35,190 nt of DNA from an uncultured Acidimicrobiaceae bacterium (GCA_947259275.1 CAMYMH010000034.1:1-35190), one strand, 5' to 3'; counted from the first letter of the stretch, positions 1 through 8,780 are shown. The notes: generated by a model not told the origin, from the sequence alone. Numbers and translations: made by a program.

Positions 1-87
1 GACCAGCGGGACTGGTACCAGGTCCTCCCCGGCGACCTCAATACCCAATGGAACGCTGCCCTAACCCGAGCCGCCACCGCCAACTAA
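1..87 (+). CDS. C-terminal end of an unidentified protein (5' end outside window)
   Basis: Frame 1 is open from the first base to a TAA at 85-87 and gives 28 residues (DQRDWYQVLPGDLN... ending ...ATAN). The frame is rich in Trp, Asp and Asn, like the end of a soluble or secreted domain, but 28 residues are too few to assign a family. No terminator with a T-run follows. The next element is the palindrome at 148-165. That the frame is coding is inferred only from its being open to the window edge. Confidence 0.4.
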   Translation, partial: DQRDWYQVLPGDLNTQWNAALTRAATAN

Positions 88-147
88 CCCACAACCCATG
101 AATTCCACCGTAGAGAAACCCGGACCGTTGGCCGGTGCCGTTACTCG

Positions 148-165
148 TTGCCGTCCCGACGGCAA
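148..165. promoter_or_regulatory. 18-bp perfect palindrome (operator or hairpin) upstream of wecE-like gene
   Basis: TTGCCGTC (148-155) and GACGGCAA (158-165) are perfect reverse complements separated by CC. The element lies between the preceding gene's stop (87) and the aminotransferase start (202), with a TAGTCT box (170-175) just after it that could serve as a -10. There is no T-run, so an operator or a T-less terminator hairpin are both possible. It also makes the TTG at 148 an unlikely start for the next gene. Confidence 0.4.
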
Positions 166-201
166 GGACTAGTCTGCCCGATAGCCACGCGAGGTCCCTT
201 C

Positions 202-1350
202 TTGCCTTCACGCGATCCGATTCGGTTCAACCAGACCACCATCGAAGGCCGGGAACTCGATTACATCCGGCGTGCGATCGAACAGGGACATACCTCTTCT
301 TCCGGTCCGTTTTCGCACAAGGTTGTGGAATTGCTGGTCGCCGCCCACAACGCGGCTGACGTCTTGCTGACCACGTCGTGCACCGACGCATTGGAGATGT
401 CGGCCCTGCTCCTCGATGTCGGACCAGGCGACAAGGTGATCGTGCCCAGCTACACCTTTGTGTCGACCGCGCTTCCCTTTGCCCGGCAGGGTGCCGAGAT
501 CGTGTTTGCCGACATTGAGCCCAATACGCTGGCCCTCGATCCCGCCAGCGTGGCCGATCTCCTGGATCCGGCGGTGCGAGCGGTGGTCACCGTCCATTAC
601 GCAGGTATCGGTGGCGACGTCGGCGGACTCATGTCGGTGCTTCCGGACGACGTCGAGCTGGTTGAGGACAATGCCCACGGATTGTTCGGACGGATTGATG
701 ACAAGCCCCTCGGGACGTTCGGCCGCTTTTCTGCGCTGTCGTTCCATGAGACGAAGAATTTCGTCTGCGGGGAGGGTGGCGCGCTCGTATTGCGGGACGA
801 CCGAGACATCGACCGCGCTCACATCCTCTATGACAAGGGCACCAACCGGCGGTCATTCTTCTTGGGCCGGGTGGACAAATACAGCTGGCAGGACACCGGT
901 TCCTCGTTCGGCATGTCGGATGTCTCCGCTGCCTATCTGCTCGGACAGCTCGAACAGAAAGAGATCGTGCTCGCCAAACGGAAGGCGGTGTTCGATACAT
1001 ACGTCGAGCATTTCTCGGGTGTTGCTGAGCGACTCGGTCTGACTCTCCCCTCGATCCCACCGGGCCGTGTTCCCGCATATCACATGTTCTATCTGCTGTG
1101 CCCGTCGCCCACGATGAGAGACGCGCTGCTGGCCGGGTTGATGAAACGGGGCATCACTGCCACCTTCCACTACGTTCCACTCCATTCCGCCCCCGGAGGC
1201 CGGAAGTTCTCCTCACGAGCGTACGATTGCCCGACGACGGATGACATCTCGGGTCGCCTGATCCGTCTCCCATTCCACAACGCCTTGACGAATCAGGATC
1301 AAGCGCGGGTGGCTCAGGCGGTAGTAGAGATTCTGGAGGGGTCTCCATGA
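202..1350 (+). CDS. wecE: WecE-type dTDP-4-oxo-6-deoxyhexose transaminase
   Basis: A PLP-dependent DegT/DnrJ/EryC1/StrS-family sugar aminotransferase of 382 aa. It closely follows the E. coli WecE/RffA pattern from memory: the N-terminal FN..T..G.ELDYI block, LLT.SCT.ALEM.ALLLD, PGD.VI.PSYTFVSTA, SFHETKN with the PLP lysine (about residue 185) and a DKY.W.D.GSS...SD..AAYL block. WecE converts dTDP-4-keto-6-deoxy-D-glucose to dTDP-4-amino-4,6-dideoxy-D-galactose using glutamate. The frame is open from a TTG at 148, but that codon lies in a perfect palindrome and would add 18 unmatched residues. The TTG at 202 has a GAGG seven bases upstream and gives the family's usual length (~376). A membrane GT2 follows 67 bp downstream. 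The donor-sugar enzymes RmlA/RmlB are not in the window. Confidence 0.88.
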   Translation: MPSRDPIRFNQTTIEGRELDYIRRAIEQGHTSSSGPFSHKVVELLVAAHNAADVLLTTSCTDALEMSALLLDVGPGDKVIVPSYTFVSTALPFARQGAEIVFADIEPNTLALDPASVADLLDPAVRAVVTVHYAGIGGDVGGLMSVLPDDVELVEDNAHGLFGRIDDKPLGTFGRFSALSFHETKNFVCGEGGALVLRDDRDIDRAHILYDKGTNRRSFFLGRVDKYSWQDTGSSFGMSDVSAAYLLGQLEQKEIVLAKRKAVFDTYVEHFSGVAERLGLTLPSIPPGRVPAYHMFYLLCPSPTMRDALLAGLMKRGITATFHYVPLHSAPGGRKFSSRAYDCPTTDDISGRLIRLPFHNALTNQDQARVAQAVVEILEGSP

Positions 1351-1417
1351 CGAGCAGCCATCACATGCGACTTCTCCGGCCTCCCCTCCGCCAATCGGGT
1401 GGAAGGCTCTGGGGCCG

Positions 1418-2368
1418 GTGAGCCCGGTCGGACGCACCCTGAGTGCGGTGGTTCCCGTTTACAACGACGCAGAGGTTCTGCCCGAATTGCTGGCGCGCCT
1501 CGAGCCGGCCCTCGAGGCGCTGGCGAGCGAATTCGAAGTTCTGCTCGTAGACGATGGCAGCGCCGATGCGAGCTGGGACGTTATCCAAGAGCTTTCCGGG
1601 ACGAGGCCGTGGTTGCGGGGCATCCACCTCATGCGCAATTACGGACAGCACAATGCCCTCCTGTGTGGGATCCGTCTGGCCCGGCACGAGATTGTGGTCA
1701 CGCTCGACGATGATCTCCAACATCCCCCGGAAGAGATCGGCAAATTGATCGAGAAGCTCGACGAAGGCTTCGACGTCGTCTACGGAACGCCCCAAGCACA
1801 GCAGCACGGCTTGTGGCGCAATCTCGCCTCGCGGGTCACCAAACTGGTGCTGCAGGGTGCCCTGGGCGCCGAGACCGCGCGCAAGGTGAGCGCCTTTCGG
1901 GTATTCCGCACGCAGGTTCGGGAGGCGTTCGACAACTACCAGAGCCAGTTTGTTTCCATCGACGTGCTCTTGACCTGGGCCAGCACACGCTTCGCGGCGG
2001 TTCCCGTTCGGCACGATCCCCGCACCATCGGCGCCTCGAATTACAACTTCCGCAAGCTGTCGCGGCATGCGCTCAACATGCTGACCGGGTTCAGCACCTT
2101 GCCGCTGCAACTGGCCAGCCTGATCGGCTTCGCTCTCACTCTTTTCGGTGTGGGTGTTTTCGTCTACGTGATTGTGCGCCGCATTACCCAGGGGGCGGCT
2201 GTGGCCGGCTTCGCGTTTCTAGCTTCGGTAATCGCGATATTCTCGGGTGCCCAGCTGTTCGCGCTCGGGATCATGGGCGAGTACCTGTCGCGAATGCATT
2301 TTCGGATGATGGAGCGGCCTCCCTATGTGATCCGGATGACTACCTCCGAGGAGCCCTCCAACTCATAG
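1418..2368 (+). CDS. Membrane-anchored family 2 glycosyltransferase, ArnC/DPM1-like
   Basis: 316 aa. The N-terminal GT-A domain has VVPVYND, LLVDDGS and a DDDLQHPP metal-binding motif (about residues 107-114). The C-terminal part has two hydrophobic segments (about 225-245 and 258-280), the architecture of polyprenyl-phosphate glycosyltransferases such as ArnC, GtrB and DPM1. Members move a sugar from a nucleotide donor to undecaprenyl phosphate at the inner membrane face. The GTG start gives MSPVGRTLSAVVPVYN. It follows the WecE-type aminotransferase on the same strand, so an amino sugar is a reasonable donor, by analogy with ArnC and 4-formamido-arabinose. That substrate is inference. The gene converges with the next gene across 26 bp. 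Confidence 0.85.
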   Translation: MSPVGRTLSAVVPVYNDAEVLPELLARLEPALEALASEFEVLLVDDGSADASWDVIQELSGTRPWLRGIHLMRNYGQHNALLCGIRLARHEIVVTLDDDLQHPPEEIGKLIEKLDEGFDVVYGTPQAQQHGLWRNLASRVTKLVLQGALGAETARKVSAFRVFRTQVREAFDNYQSQFVSIDVLLTWASTRFAAVPVRHDPRTIGASNYNFRKLSRHALNMLTGFSTLPLQLASLIGFALTLFGVGVFVYVIVRRITQGAAVAGFAFLASVIAIFSGAQLFALGIMGEYLSRMHFRMMERPPYVIRMTTSEEPSNS

Positions 2369-2394
2369 TCCGAAGTCGGTCTCCCAGATCTCGC

Positions 2395-3681
2395 TCACTG
2401 CACCGGCTCCCGCCCGAGCCGTTCGAGGGCATCTGGAGTCACAATCCGCAATCCGGCGAACCGCTCTCGCAGAGCGAAGGCCTCGCTGTATGAATCGTTG
2501 ACGAGCACGCACCGGTCTAGATCGATCTGTCGCTCCCGGGCAAGCGCTTCGAGGCCGGCAACCTTGTCTTCTCGATAGAGGATTTCTTCGAAGTGGTTGG
2601 GGATGAGTTGCTGGTCCACCATCTCGCGCACATCGGGTCTCTTGCTCAACAGGAACTGGCGGACCCCGCGATTGGCCAGATCGTAGAGACAGGCCATCGC
2701 GTCAGGGTCGGGTTTGCCGTCCTTCCGGATGAGGGTGTCGTCGAAATCCCACACCACCGAGTCGAAGGATTCTTGCTCAACCAGATTCGCCAGTGTGCGA
2801 TTCATCACACCGGTACCGTCAAGCGGCGGGACTCGTACCTGGTGTCCGGCATACATGAACACGACCATCAGCGGGATGTTCACTCCGGACAAGCGGGTAT
2901 AGGCCATCGATCCTGCTACCCGGGCATTGACTTCGAGAAGCTTGGGTGTGCCGTCGGCGGCCCGCTTGAACTGCGCGAACCAAGGCCCCGTGATGCGAAG
3001 CTCATCGGCGATCGCCTCGGCCGCATCGGACAACCCCGCCTCCGGCGCGGCGCGGGTACCGAGCGAGATTCCGCGTCCGACGAGTCCGCGCAGCCGAGGA
3101 TTCGATTCCAGGAGGTTTCCTTCGAGGTCACTCACGCAATCGACCGTGTATTCGTCGCCCGCCAAGTACTCGGTGACCAGGAGCCCTCGTGACCGGGCCA
3201 CCTCGAGCTGGGCATCGTCATCGATGACCATGGTTCCGCGCGAACCGCTGCCAACGTCCGGTTTCGCAAAGAGCGGGAAATATGATGCTTCACCGTCGAC
3301 GATCTGGGGGACGGCAACCCGTGCCGCAAGCCGCTGATAGGTTGCCCGCTTCGAGAGCAGCAGAGTGGCAACCTCGGCGCTCGGGGTGACAAAATCGACT
3401 CCGTTGAGAGACCATCCGGCGAGATCTGCCACCAGGCTATCGACGGTGGGAAAGACGATATCGATCTCGTGCTCGCCAAGCAGCGCGGCGAACTCGGGTC
3501 GGAAATTCGGCTGCTGCAAGTGCGGAATGAGGAGATGACGTGCGAGCAGCAACCGCGAGGGATCGAACTCCAAGGGATCGCTGCTCCCACCTACCACCAC
3601 GAGCTTGTTGCTCTTTGCGAGCGAACGGATTATTTCGAGTCCCGGCTCATTACGTGATGGGAAAACGAGGACTCGCTTCAC
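2395..3681 (-). CDS. ATP-grasp / HAD-like hydrolase fusion protein
   Basis: 428 aa in two parts. Residues 1 to ~300 form an ATP-grasp ligase of carbamoyl-phosphate-synthase-large-chain type: N-terminal alpha/beta pre-ATP-grasp fold, PT.DS at about 78-82, a P-loop-like FAKPDVGSGSRG (lysine ~140), and EVNAR near 250-254 for Mg-ATP binding. Residues ~305-428 form a HAD-like domain with WDFDDT (Asp 312, Asp 314) and a late VNDS motif (~394-397). ATP-grasp enzymes join a carboxylate to an amine or similar nucleophile through an acyl phosphate, and HAD domains commonly remove phosphate. The substrate is unknown. A split version of the same pair is encoded at 16022-17679. GTG start; 116 bp separate it from the flippase gene upstream on the same strand. 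Confidence 0.8.
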   Translation of the reverse strand: MKRVLVFPSRNEPGLEIIRSLAKSNKLVVVGGSSDPLEFDPSRLLLARHLLIPHLQQPNFRPEFAALLGEHEIDIVFPTVDSLVADLAGWSLNGVDFVTPSAEVATLLLSKRATYQRLAARVAVPQIVDGEASYFPLFAKPDVGSGSRGTMVIDDDAQLEVARSRGLLVTEYLAGDEYTVDCVSDLEGNLLESNPRLRGLVGRGISLGTRAAPEAGLSDAAEAIADELRITGPWFAQFKRAADGTPKLLEVNARVAGSMAYTRLSGVNIPLMVVFMYAGHQVRVPPLDGTGVMNRTLANLVEQESFDSVVWDFDDTLIRKDGKPDPDAMACLYDLANRGVRQFLLSKRPDVREMVDQQLIPNHFEEILYREDKVAGLEALARERQIDLDRCVLVNDSYSEAFALRERFAGLRIVTPDALERLGREPVQ

Positions 3682-3797
3682 TCTGGCCCTTTGTCATTGA
3701 TTCGCGGTTCGAAGGTTACAACCGATCCCCGGTAGGTCCCCGAGGGGTCGATTCCAGCTCGATCGGCCGTCCTACTCGGCGACCAGACCAGCTCCGC

Positions 3798-5033
3798 CTA
3801 CTTCGCCGGGATCTCCGAGCTGCGCCGCAGCCATCGCGAGTGAGCAACCACCCCGGCGGCAACAGCCGAGAACTCCGATGCGAAGAAAGCCACTGAGACA
3901 GGACCGCGGTCGACCGCGATCAGAAATCCGAATCCCACCAGGGTTGCCGCCGCCCAGATCCAGAGGGCCTGGATGGCTCGCTCACTGGCAAGGAACAGGA
4001 GCAGCTGCAGTAGCGCGTAGGAGGCAAGGACCATGCCTGATGCCACCAAACCCGTTTCCCATCTCGCCAGGGAGGTGTCGGGGCCGAAGAAGGCTTCCAC
4101 GACTGCCGGTCCCGTCAGAAAGGCGATCCCGCCAGCGGCAACCGCGACCAACACCGAGAGTGTGGTCAACCGATTCGTCACTCGCTGCAGGCGAGCGTAG
4201 GCGCGGTCGGCAACCAGCCTGGTCATGGGAGCCGTCACCCGGCTGCTGAGCGCCAATAGAACGAGAACCGGAGCCCGGAATAACGCGAACGTCGAGAAGG
4301 TAGCGGTCACGGTGGCATCGGGTTGGCTGAGCCATGCCGCGGCGGCCGGCCCAAGCTGGAGGATTGACTGGGCCATCGCCATGGCCCCGCTGAGCGCAAG
4401 CACCGACCGCATCACGGGAACGATCTGGGGAGTGGTATTCCGTCCCGGAAGGATGTGCCTCCAAACAAGAACCAGGATCAGCGGGCCGGCCAGGAGGGCG
4501 CACCCCACCAGGAGGGCACTTCCGTCCAGCGCGATCACAATGCCAAGCGCCGTCAGCCGGATGACGTTCTCTCCACCGATGACAAAGGCGAGGCGTCGAT
4601 AGTCGCCGCGCGCAGCCAACATGCCCCGTCCCCAGCCGAGCACCCATGACCCGACTCCCAAGCCAATCACCACCAGTGCCCAGCGAGCGGGCGCCGAGAA
4701 GAGACGCGGCTGAAGTGCGGCCAGCCCGGCCAGCGCGCTGGCAACCGCTCCCACCATTAGCAGTCGACGCCGGGCACCCAGGATGCCCGTTAGCCCCCGG
4801 TCTACCTCCGACCTCCACGTGAGCCAGTGCTGCACCGGTAAGGTGATCACCGCCACGGTGAGTGCCCAGAACGACCAGGCCACCGAGACATCTGAGAAAC
4901 CGGCCGCTCCGAGATAGCGAGTACCGATCACGGCGAAGGCGTAGGCGGCAATGCCGTTGACGGCCGAGGCGAGAGTAAGCGACACGCCATCGCCGAGGAG
5001 AGTCCGGCGCATGGCCGCGGCAGGTTGGGTCAT
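3798..5033 (-). CDS. Polysaccharide flippase-like membrane protein (Wzx/MATE type)
   Basis: 411 aa, strongly hydrophobic throughout, with about 12 predicted membrane spans read by eye. The N-terminus (LTLASAVNGIAAYAFAVIGTRYLGAAGF) matches the first-helix pattern of polysaccharide transport proteins, where a helix is followed by R.LG..GFG. Such proteins flip undecaprenyl-diphosphate-linked oligosaccharides to the outer membrane face or periplasm. ATG start at 5033, 20 bp after the stop of the upstream gene, so the two are probably cotranscribed. The sequence is divergent, so a lipid II- or teichoic-type flippase of the same superfamily cannot be excluded. Confidence 0.75.
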   Translation of the reverse strand: MTQPAAAMRRTLLGDGVSLTLASAVNGIAAYAFAVIGTRYLGAAGFSDVSVAWSFWALTVAVITLPVQHWLTWRSEVDRGLTGILGARRRLLMVGAVASALAGLAALQPRLFSAPARWALVVIGLGVGSWVLGWGRGMLAARGDYRRLAFVIGGENVIRLTALGIVIALDGSALLVGCALLAGPLILVLVWRHILPGRNTTPQIVPVMRSVLALSGAMAMAQSILQLGPAAAAWLSQPDATVTATFSTFALFRAPVLVLLALSSRVTAPMTRLVADRAYARLQRVTNRLTTLSVLVAVAAGGIAFLTGPAVVEAFFGPDTSLARWETGLVASGMVLASYALLQLLLFLASERAIQALWIWAAATLVGFGFLIAVDRGPVSVAFFASEFSAVAAGVVAHSRWLRRSSEIPAK

Positions 5034-5053
5034 GTGTCCTCGGCGTTCGTGCG

Positions 5054-6406
5054 TCAGGCCGTCCCCGTGTCCGAAGATTCCGGTACCAGAAAGCCTGAAT
5101 GCGGGCGGCCCCGGTCAACGGAAAAGACGAACGAGAGTATTGGCGTCGACTCGAGCACAAGTATGACTGCGACCGCGGTGAGGGCAAGCGTTCCAAGCAT
5201 GTAGGCCTGAATCGGGGGCACGAACAGCGACGCCGGGGCGCTGGCGGCAATGACCAGCGCGATCAAATAGTGGCGCCGCCACAGCAGCAAGCCGAGAAAC
5301 GCAAAGCCGGCAAGTGAGCTCAAATACGACAGGGTGAGGCTGGCTGTGAAATAGCCGAGCGAGAACACTTGACCGAAGTTGTAGACGGCGTTGCGGGCGA
5401 TCAGGAGGGGATCGGAACTCGCAATGTCGAAAAAGCCGTCCTTCATGACGCCGTCATACTTGCTGTGGAAGCCCGGCTCGGCGTACAAGTTGCCGTCCGG
5501 ATCTCCGCTGACCTCGACTCCGGTTTGCGCCTCGTAAAAGTCGAACCCGGACTGATCGACGAAGCTGATCCCGTAGTCGTTCGGGTAGCTCCCAACTCCG
5601 ATATAGGCAGAATGCCAGTAGCCAGAAGGACCGAAAGGCTGCACCACGACGCCGAGGACGAATATCACCCCGCCCACTGCCACGGCGGCCGAGCGGCGTT
5701 CCCGGTAGACAACCAGGGCAAAGAGAATCACCGAAGGCGCCAGGGTGGTGGAGCGAACATAGACCAAGGCCGACAGGAGGGCGCCGAGGGGTACGATCCA
5801 TCGTCCAAAACGGAATTCTCGTTCGAGGATGTAAAGCGCAACCAGAGTTGTTGGGATGAGCTGCCAGTAGTAGTAGAAGGGTAAGGTCGCGAAATGCAGG
5901 ATGAACGGGTTCAGCCCATAGCCCACGAGGAAGAGCAGTTTCCGGGCGTCCCCGGTCAATCGTGAAACGACCCACAGGGTGAGAGCAAGGTGAACGGCCA
6001 CTTGAAGTGTCTCAGCAGCTTCCAGGTCGCCCATCCAAGGCAAAACCCGTTGTGAGATCACATTGGCGAACATCCAGCCCTGCGGGAGCACAAACATCTC
6101 CTGGAGCGTGTCCGTCCGAGCGGATTGGAAGGCCGAACGCTCCGCATTGTTCGGCAATTCATTGAGCCGCTGGACATCGGCCGGGTCATAGAGCCAGTCG
6201 CCTCCCAGCTCGTAATTGGCAGCACCCGAGGTGTAGGGCACCGAGATATTGGCGCTCATGAGATCTTGGTTGTTGAAGATCTGGGCGGCGGCAAGGATCG
6301 CCACCCCCATAAGCACCGCTGCTGCGATCCTGAGCTTCGGGGAGCTCACATAGGTCCGGGTTTCAGACCGTGCGTTGGCCAGCATTGGCACCCCCGGTCG
6401 CCTCAT
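5054..6406 (-). CDS. Multi-pass membrane protein of unknown function, possibly GT-C-like or polymerase
   Basis: 450 aa. One N-terminal helix (~27-47) is followed by an extracytoplasmic loop rich in Asp, Asn and Trp (~50-125), then about eight further helices interrupted near 255-335 by a second large polar loop rich in Tyr and Asp. A long first loop after helix 1 is the layout of GT-C glycosyltransferases, which use lipid-linked donors, but I cannot place a firm catalytic Asp-Glu motif, and I do not recognise the family. The gene sits between a flippase and a divergent oxidoreductase, so a role in lipid-linked sugar transfer or polymerisation is inference. ATG start at 6406; a second ATG seven codons later is possible. 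Confidence 0.6.
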   Translation of the reverse strand: MRRPGVPMLANARSETRTYVSSPKLRIAAAVLMGVAILAAAQIFNNQDLMSANISVPYTSGAANYELGGDWLYDPADVQRLNELPNNAERSAFQSARTDTLQEMFVLPQGWMFANVISQRVLPWMGDLEAAETLQVAVHLALTLWVVSRLTGDARKLLFLVGYGLNPFILHFATLPFYYYWQLIPTTLVALYILEREFRFGRWIVPLGALLSALVYVRSTTLAPSVILFALVVYRERRSAAVAVGGVIFVLGVVVQPFGPSGYWHSAYIGVGSYPNDYGISFVDQSGFDFYEAQTGVEVSGDPDGNLYAEPGFHSKYDGVMKDGFFDIASSDPLLIARNAVYNFGQVFSLGYFTASLTLSYLSSLAGFAFLGLLLWRRHYLIALVIAASAPASLFVPPIQAYMLGTLALTAVAVILVLESTPILSFVFSVDRGRPHSGFLVPESSDTGTA

Positions 6407-6635
6407 TGGATTCGGTACTTACTCACTGCGTGACGGATCGCCCACAAGGAGTCACTGTAGCCGCGAACCCGGATTCTGGGCTCAGGCCAAACAACCTGAT
6501 TCCGGCGAGCTGGAAGTACGAACCGGGTTGTCACCGTGCATCGGCCGGGCGCCCGCCGAGCGGGCATGGGGGGAGCGCAGGACGACGATTGGCGGCCAAC
6601 CGCCCGGGTGAGGTCGGCGCTGAGTTTGCAGTACT
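6407..6635. promoter_or_regulatory. Divergent intergenic region between membrane protein and bi-domain oxidoreductase genes
   Basis: 229 bp separate the starts of two divergent genes, so promoters for both must lie here or in the coding starts. I see no strong -35/-10 pair and no long inverted repeat. The stretch is less compositionally regular than the flanking genes. No small gene with an acceptable ribosome-binding site was found. Confidence 0.4.
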
Positions 6636-8771
6636 GTGATTCAGGTCGGGAACGCCCTGAGCATGCGCGACGCGCCCGCTCCGACCTTGCAGCCAACCCA
6701 GGTACTGGTGGCCACGCGGGCGAGCCTGATTTCGAGTGGCACGGAACGGTACGTGCGGGGTCTCGCCAGCTCCTCGCTACTGGCCAAGGCCCGGGCGCGC
6801 CCCGATCTCGTGCGGAAAGTGATCGACCGGGCCAAAACCCACGGGCTGGCGTCGACCTTCCGGGCGGTGCGCGGTCAGCTGGCCGAGGAGATGCCGCTCG
6901 GTTACTCGGGCGCAGGTGTCGTAGTCGAAGTGGGAGAAATGGTTACCGGGATCCGCCCCGGTATGCGAGTTGCCACCGCCGGCGCCGGGCACGCCGAGCT
7001 TCAGTTGGTAGCGGGGCAGCTTGCCGCTCCGATGCCGGACCAGCTCTCCTTCGACGAGGCCGCGTTTGGCGCGGTCGGGTCGATTGCACTGCACGGCGTT
7101 CGCTTGGCCGGCATTGAGCCGGGCGATCGAGTGCTCGTGATCGGACTGGGACTTGTGGGTCAGATCACCGGTCGGCTGGCGCTGGCGGCCGGGGCCTCGG
7201 TGGCGGGGATCGACCTCGACCCGTGGCGCCTGCAGGTGGCGGCGGGCAAAGGCGTGATCACGTCCGGGGCCGGTGAGGAGAGCCTCGACGTGGTGAACAA
7301 ATGGTCGCAGGGCGTTGGGGCCGACCGGGTCATCGTCACCGCGGCGTCGAAGTCCTCCGCGCCGATGCACCAGGCCGCCGAGCTTGCTCGTGACCGGGGA
7401 GTCATCACCCTGGTGGGTGATGTCGGCCTCGAACTAGATCGCCGACCCCTCTACGAGAAGGAGCTCACGCTGCAGGTGGCACGTTCCTACGGTCCGGGAC
7501 GTTACGAGCCGAGCTATGAGTCGTGGGGAGTTGACTACCCACCCGGTCAGGTCCGCTGGACGGCAGGGCGTAACGTCGACGCGGTCTTGCAGCTCGTCGG
7601 AGACGGCCGCCTCGAGCTCGAGGATTTGATCACGCACCGGTTCCCGTTCACGGAGGCCGTCGACGCCTACCAGGTGCTTTCTCGAAGTGACGAGAACCAA
7701 CTAGCCATCCTCCTCGAATATGAACCCGCCGCCGAAGACGAGTCGGAAGTGATCACACTGAAGACTGGATCCCCGGCCCAACGTTCGACCGGTTCCTCGG
7801 GGGGAGCGGGTCTCGTGGGAGCCGGGAAGTTTGCCGCCAATGTGCTGGTTCCGGCGGCGATCGAGGCCGGCTTCACGGACTGGACCGCGGTGGCGTCGGC
7901 AGCCGGCGCCAGCGCCGAGCGTCTCGGTCGAGAGCGAGGATTCCGGCGAGCCGTCCAGAGCGCGGAGGCGGTGATCGACGACCCGGACACCGGAGTCGTG
8001 TTCGTGGCGTCCCGTCATGACTCGCACGCCGGCTACGTCATTCGGACACTCGAAGCAGGCAAACACGTATTTTGCGAGAAGCCGCTGGCGATAACCGAGG
8101 AGGAGCTGCAGGAGGTATCTGCGGCGTGGAGATCCAACCCGGGAACCCTCATGGTCGGCTTCAACCGGCGCTGGTCGCCCGCCGTGGAGCAGATCTGCCA
8201 GCATTTCGGCGGCCGGTCCGAACCGGTTCAGATTCTCTACCGAGCAAACGCCGGTGCCCTGCCCGACGACCACTGGCTGAAGGACCGCCGGATGGGTGGT
8301 CGGTTGATTGGAGAGGCGTGCCATTTCGTCGACACGTGCGCTGCCATTGTCGGATCATCACCCACCTCGGTGTATGCAATCGGCAGTGGGCGCGGAGAAG
8401 CCATTCTCGAAGAAGAGTTCACCGTTGTGCTCGGTTACTCCGACGGTTCGCAGGCGATCATCACCTACACCGCCGGGGGTCCAAGCTCGGTCAATAAGGA
8501 ATCACTCGAGGTGATCGGGTCCGGGCGGCATGCCATGCTGGACGACTACGGGTCTCTCCTCCTCGCCGGCCGCACCGGAAGCGCAAAAAAGGTCGATTAC
8601 AAGCCCCCGGACAAGGGCCACGCCGCCGAACTGAGAGTCTTCAAGCACCTGGTGGAGGGACGGTCGGACGGAGCAGCCATTACTGAGGCTTCCCTGGCCA
8701 CCACCCAGGCCACGCTGGCCGCGGTTCGGTCATTGGTCACAGGTCGGGCGGTACGGTTGGAATCCGGCTAG
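6636..8771 (+). CDS. Bi-domain oxidoreductase: MDR dehydrogenase fused to Gfo/Idh/MocA dehydrogenase
   Basis: 711 aa. Residues 1 to ~365 are a zinc-type medium-chain dehydrogenase-like domain with a GLGLVG nucleotide-binding turn (~170-175) and the family phrase SLISSGTERYV near the N-terminus. Residues ~388-711 are a Gfo/Idh/MocA domain with a second Rossmann turn (GLVGAGKFA, ~391) and the hallmark CEKPLA (~480). The arrangement is a known fusion in polysaccharide clusters and is thought to oxidise or reduce sugar-linked substrates. The exact reaction is not established. A heparinase II/III-like gene, a frequent neighbour of this family, lies 16 kb away at 24842-26671 instead of next door. 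GTG start at 6636, with an in-frame stop 13 bases upstream. Confidence 0.85.
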   Translation: MIQVGNALSMRDAPAPTLQPTQVLVATRASLISSGTERYVRGLASSSLLAKARARPDLVRKVIDRAKTHGLASTFRAVRGQLAEEMPLGYSGAGVVVEVGEMVTGIRPGMRVATAGAGHAELQLVAGQLAAPMPDQLSFDEAAFGAVGSIALHGVRLAGIEPGDRVLVIGLGLVGQITGRLALAAGASVAGIDLDPWRLQVAAGKGVITSGAGEESLDVVNKWSQGVGADRVIVTAASKSSAPMHQAAELARDRGVITLVGDVGLELDRRPLYEKELTLQVARSYGPGRYEPSYESWGVDYPPGQVRWTAGRNVDAVLQLVGDGRLELEDLITHRFPFTEAVDAYQVLSRSDENQLAILLEYEPAAEDESEVITLKTGSPAQRSTGSSGGAGLVGAGKFAANVLVPAAIEAGFTDWTAVASAAGASAERLGRERGFRRAVQSAEAVIDDPDTGVVFVASRHDSHAGYVIRTLEAGKHVFCEKPLAITEEELQEVSAAWRSNPGTLMVGFNRRWSPAVEQICQHFGGRSEPVQILYRANAGALPDDHWLKDRRMGGRLIGEACHFVDTCAAIVGSSPTSVYAIGSGRGEAILEEEFTVVLGYSDGSQAIITYTAGGPSSVNKESLEVIGSGRHAMLDDYGSLLLAGRTGSAKKVDYKPPDKGHAAELRVFKHLVEGRSDGAAITEASLATTQATLAAVRSLVTGRAVRLESG

Positions 8772-8780
8772 GAGCGTGAC

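Noticed and set aside
148..201. TTG at 148 as the wecE start
   Set aside because: It lies in a perfect palindrome, lacks a Shine-Dalgarno and adds residues absent from the family; the TTG at 202 has GAGG at proper spacing.
607..620. Residues 607-622 of the PglF-like module (in 27938-30346) reading STDKA...VLGLSK instead of the S-M/Y-K catalytic pattern
   Set aside because: Leu at the Met/Tyr position is familiar from many CapD/PglF-like homologs as I recall, so it was not scored as a lost active site. The start and end given here are bases of the window, not of this motif.
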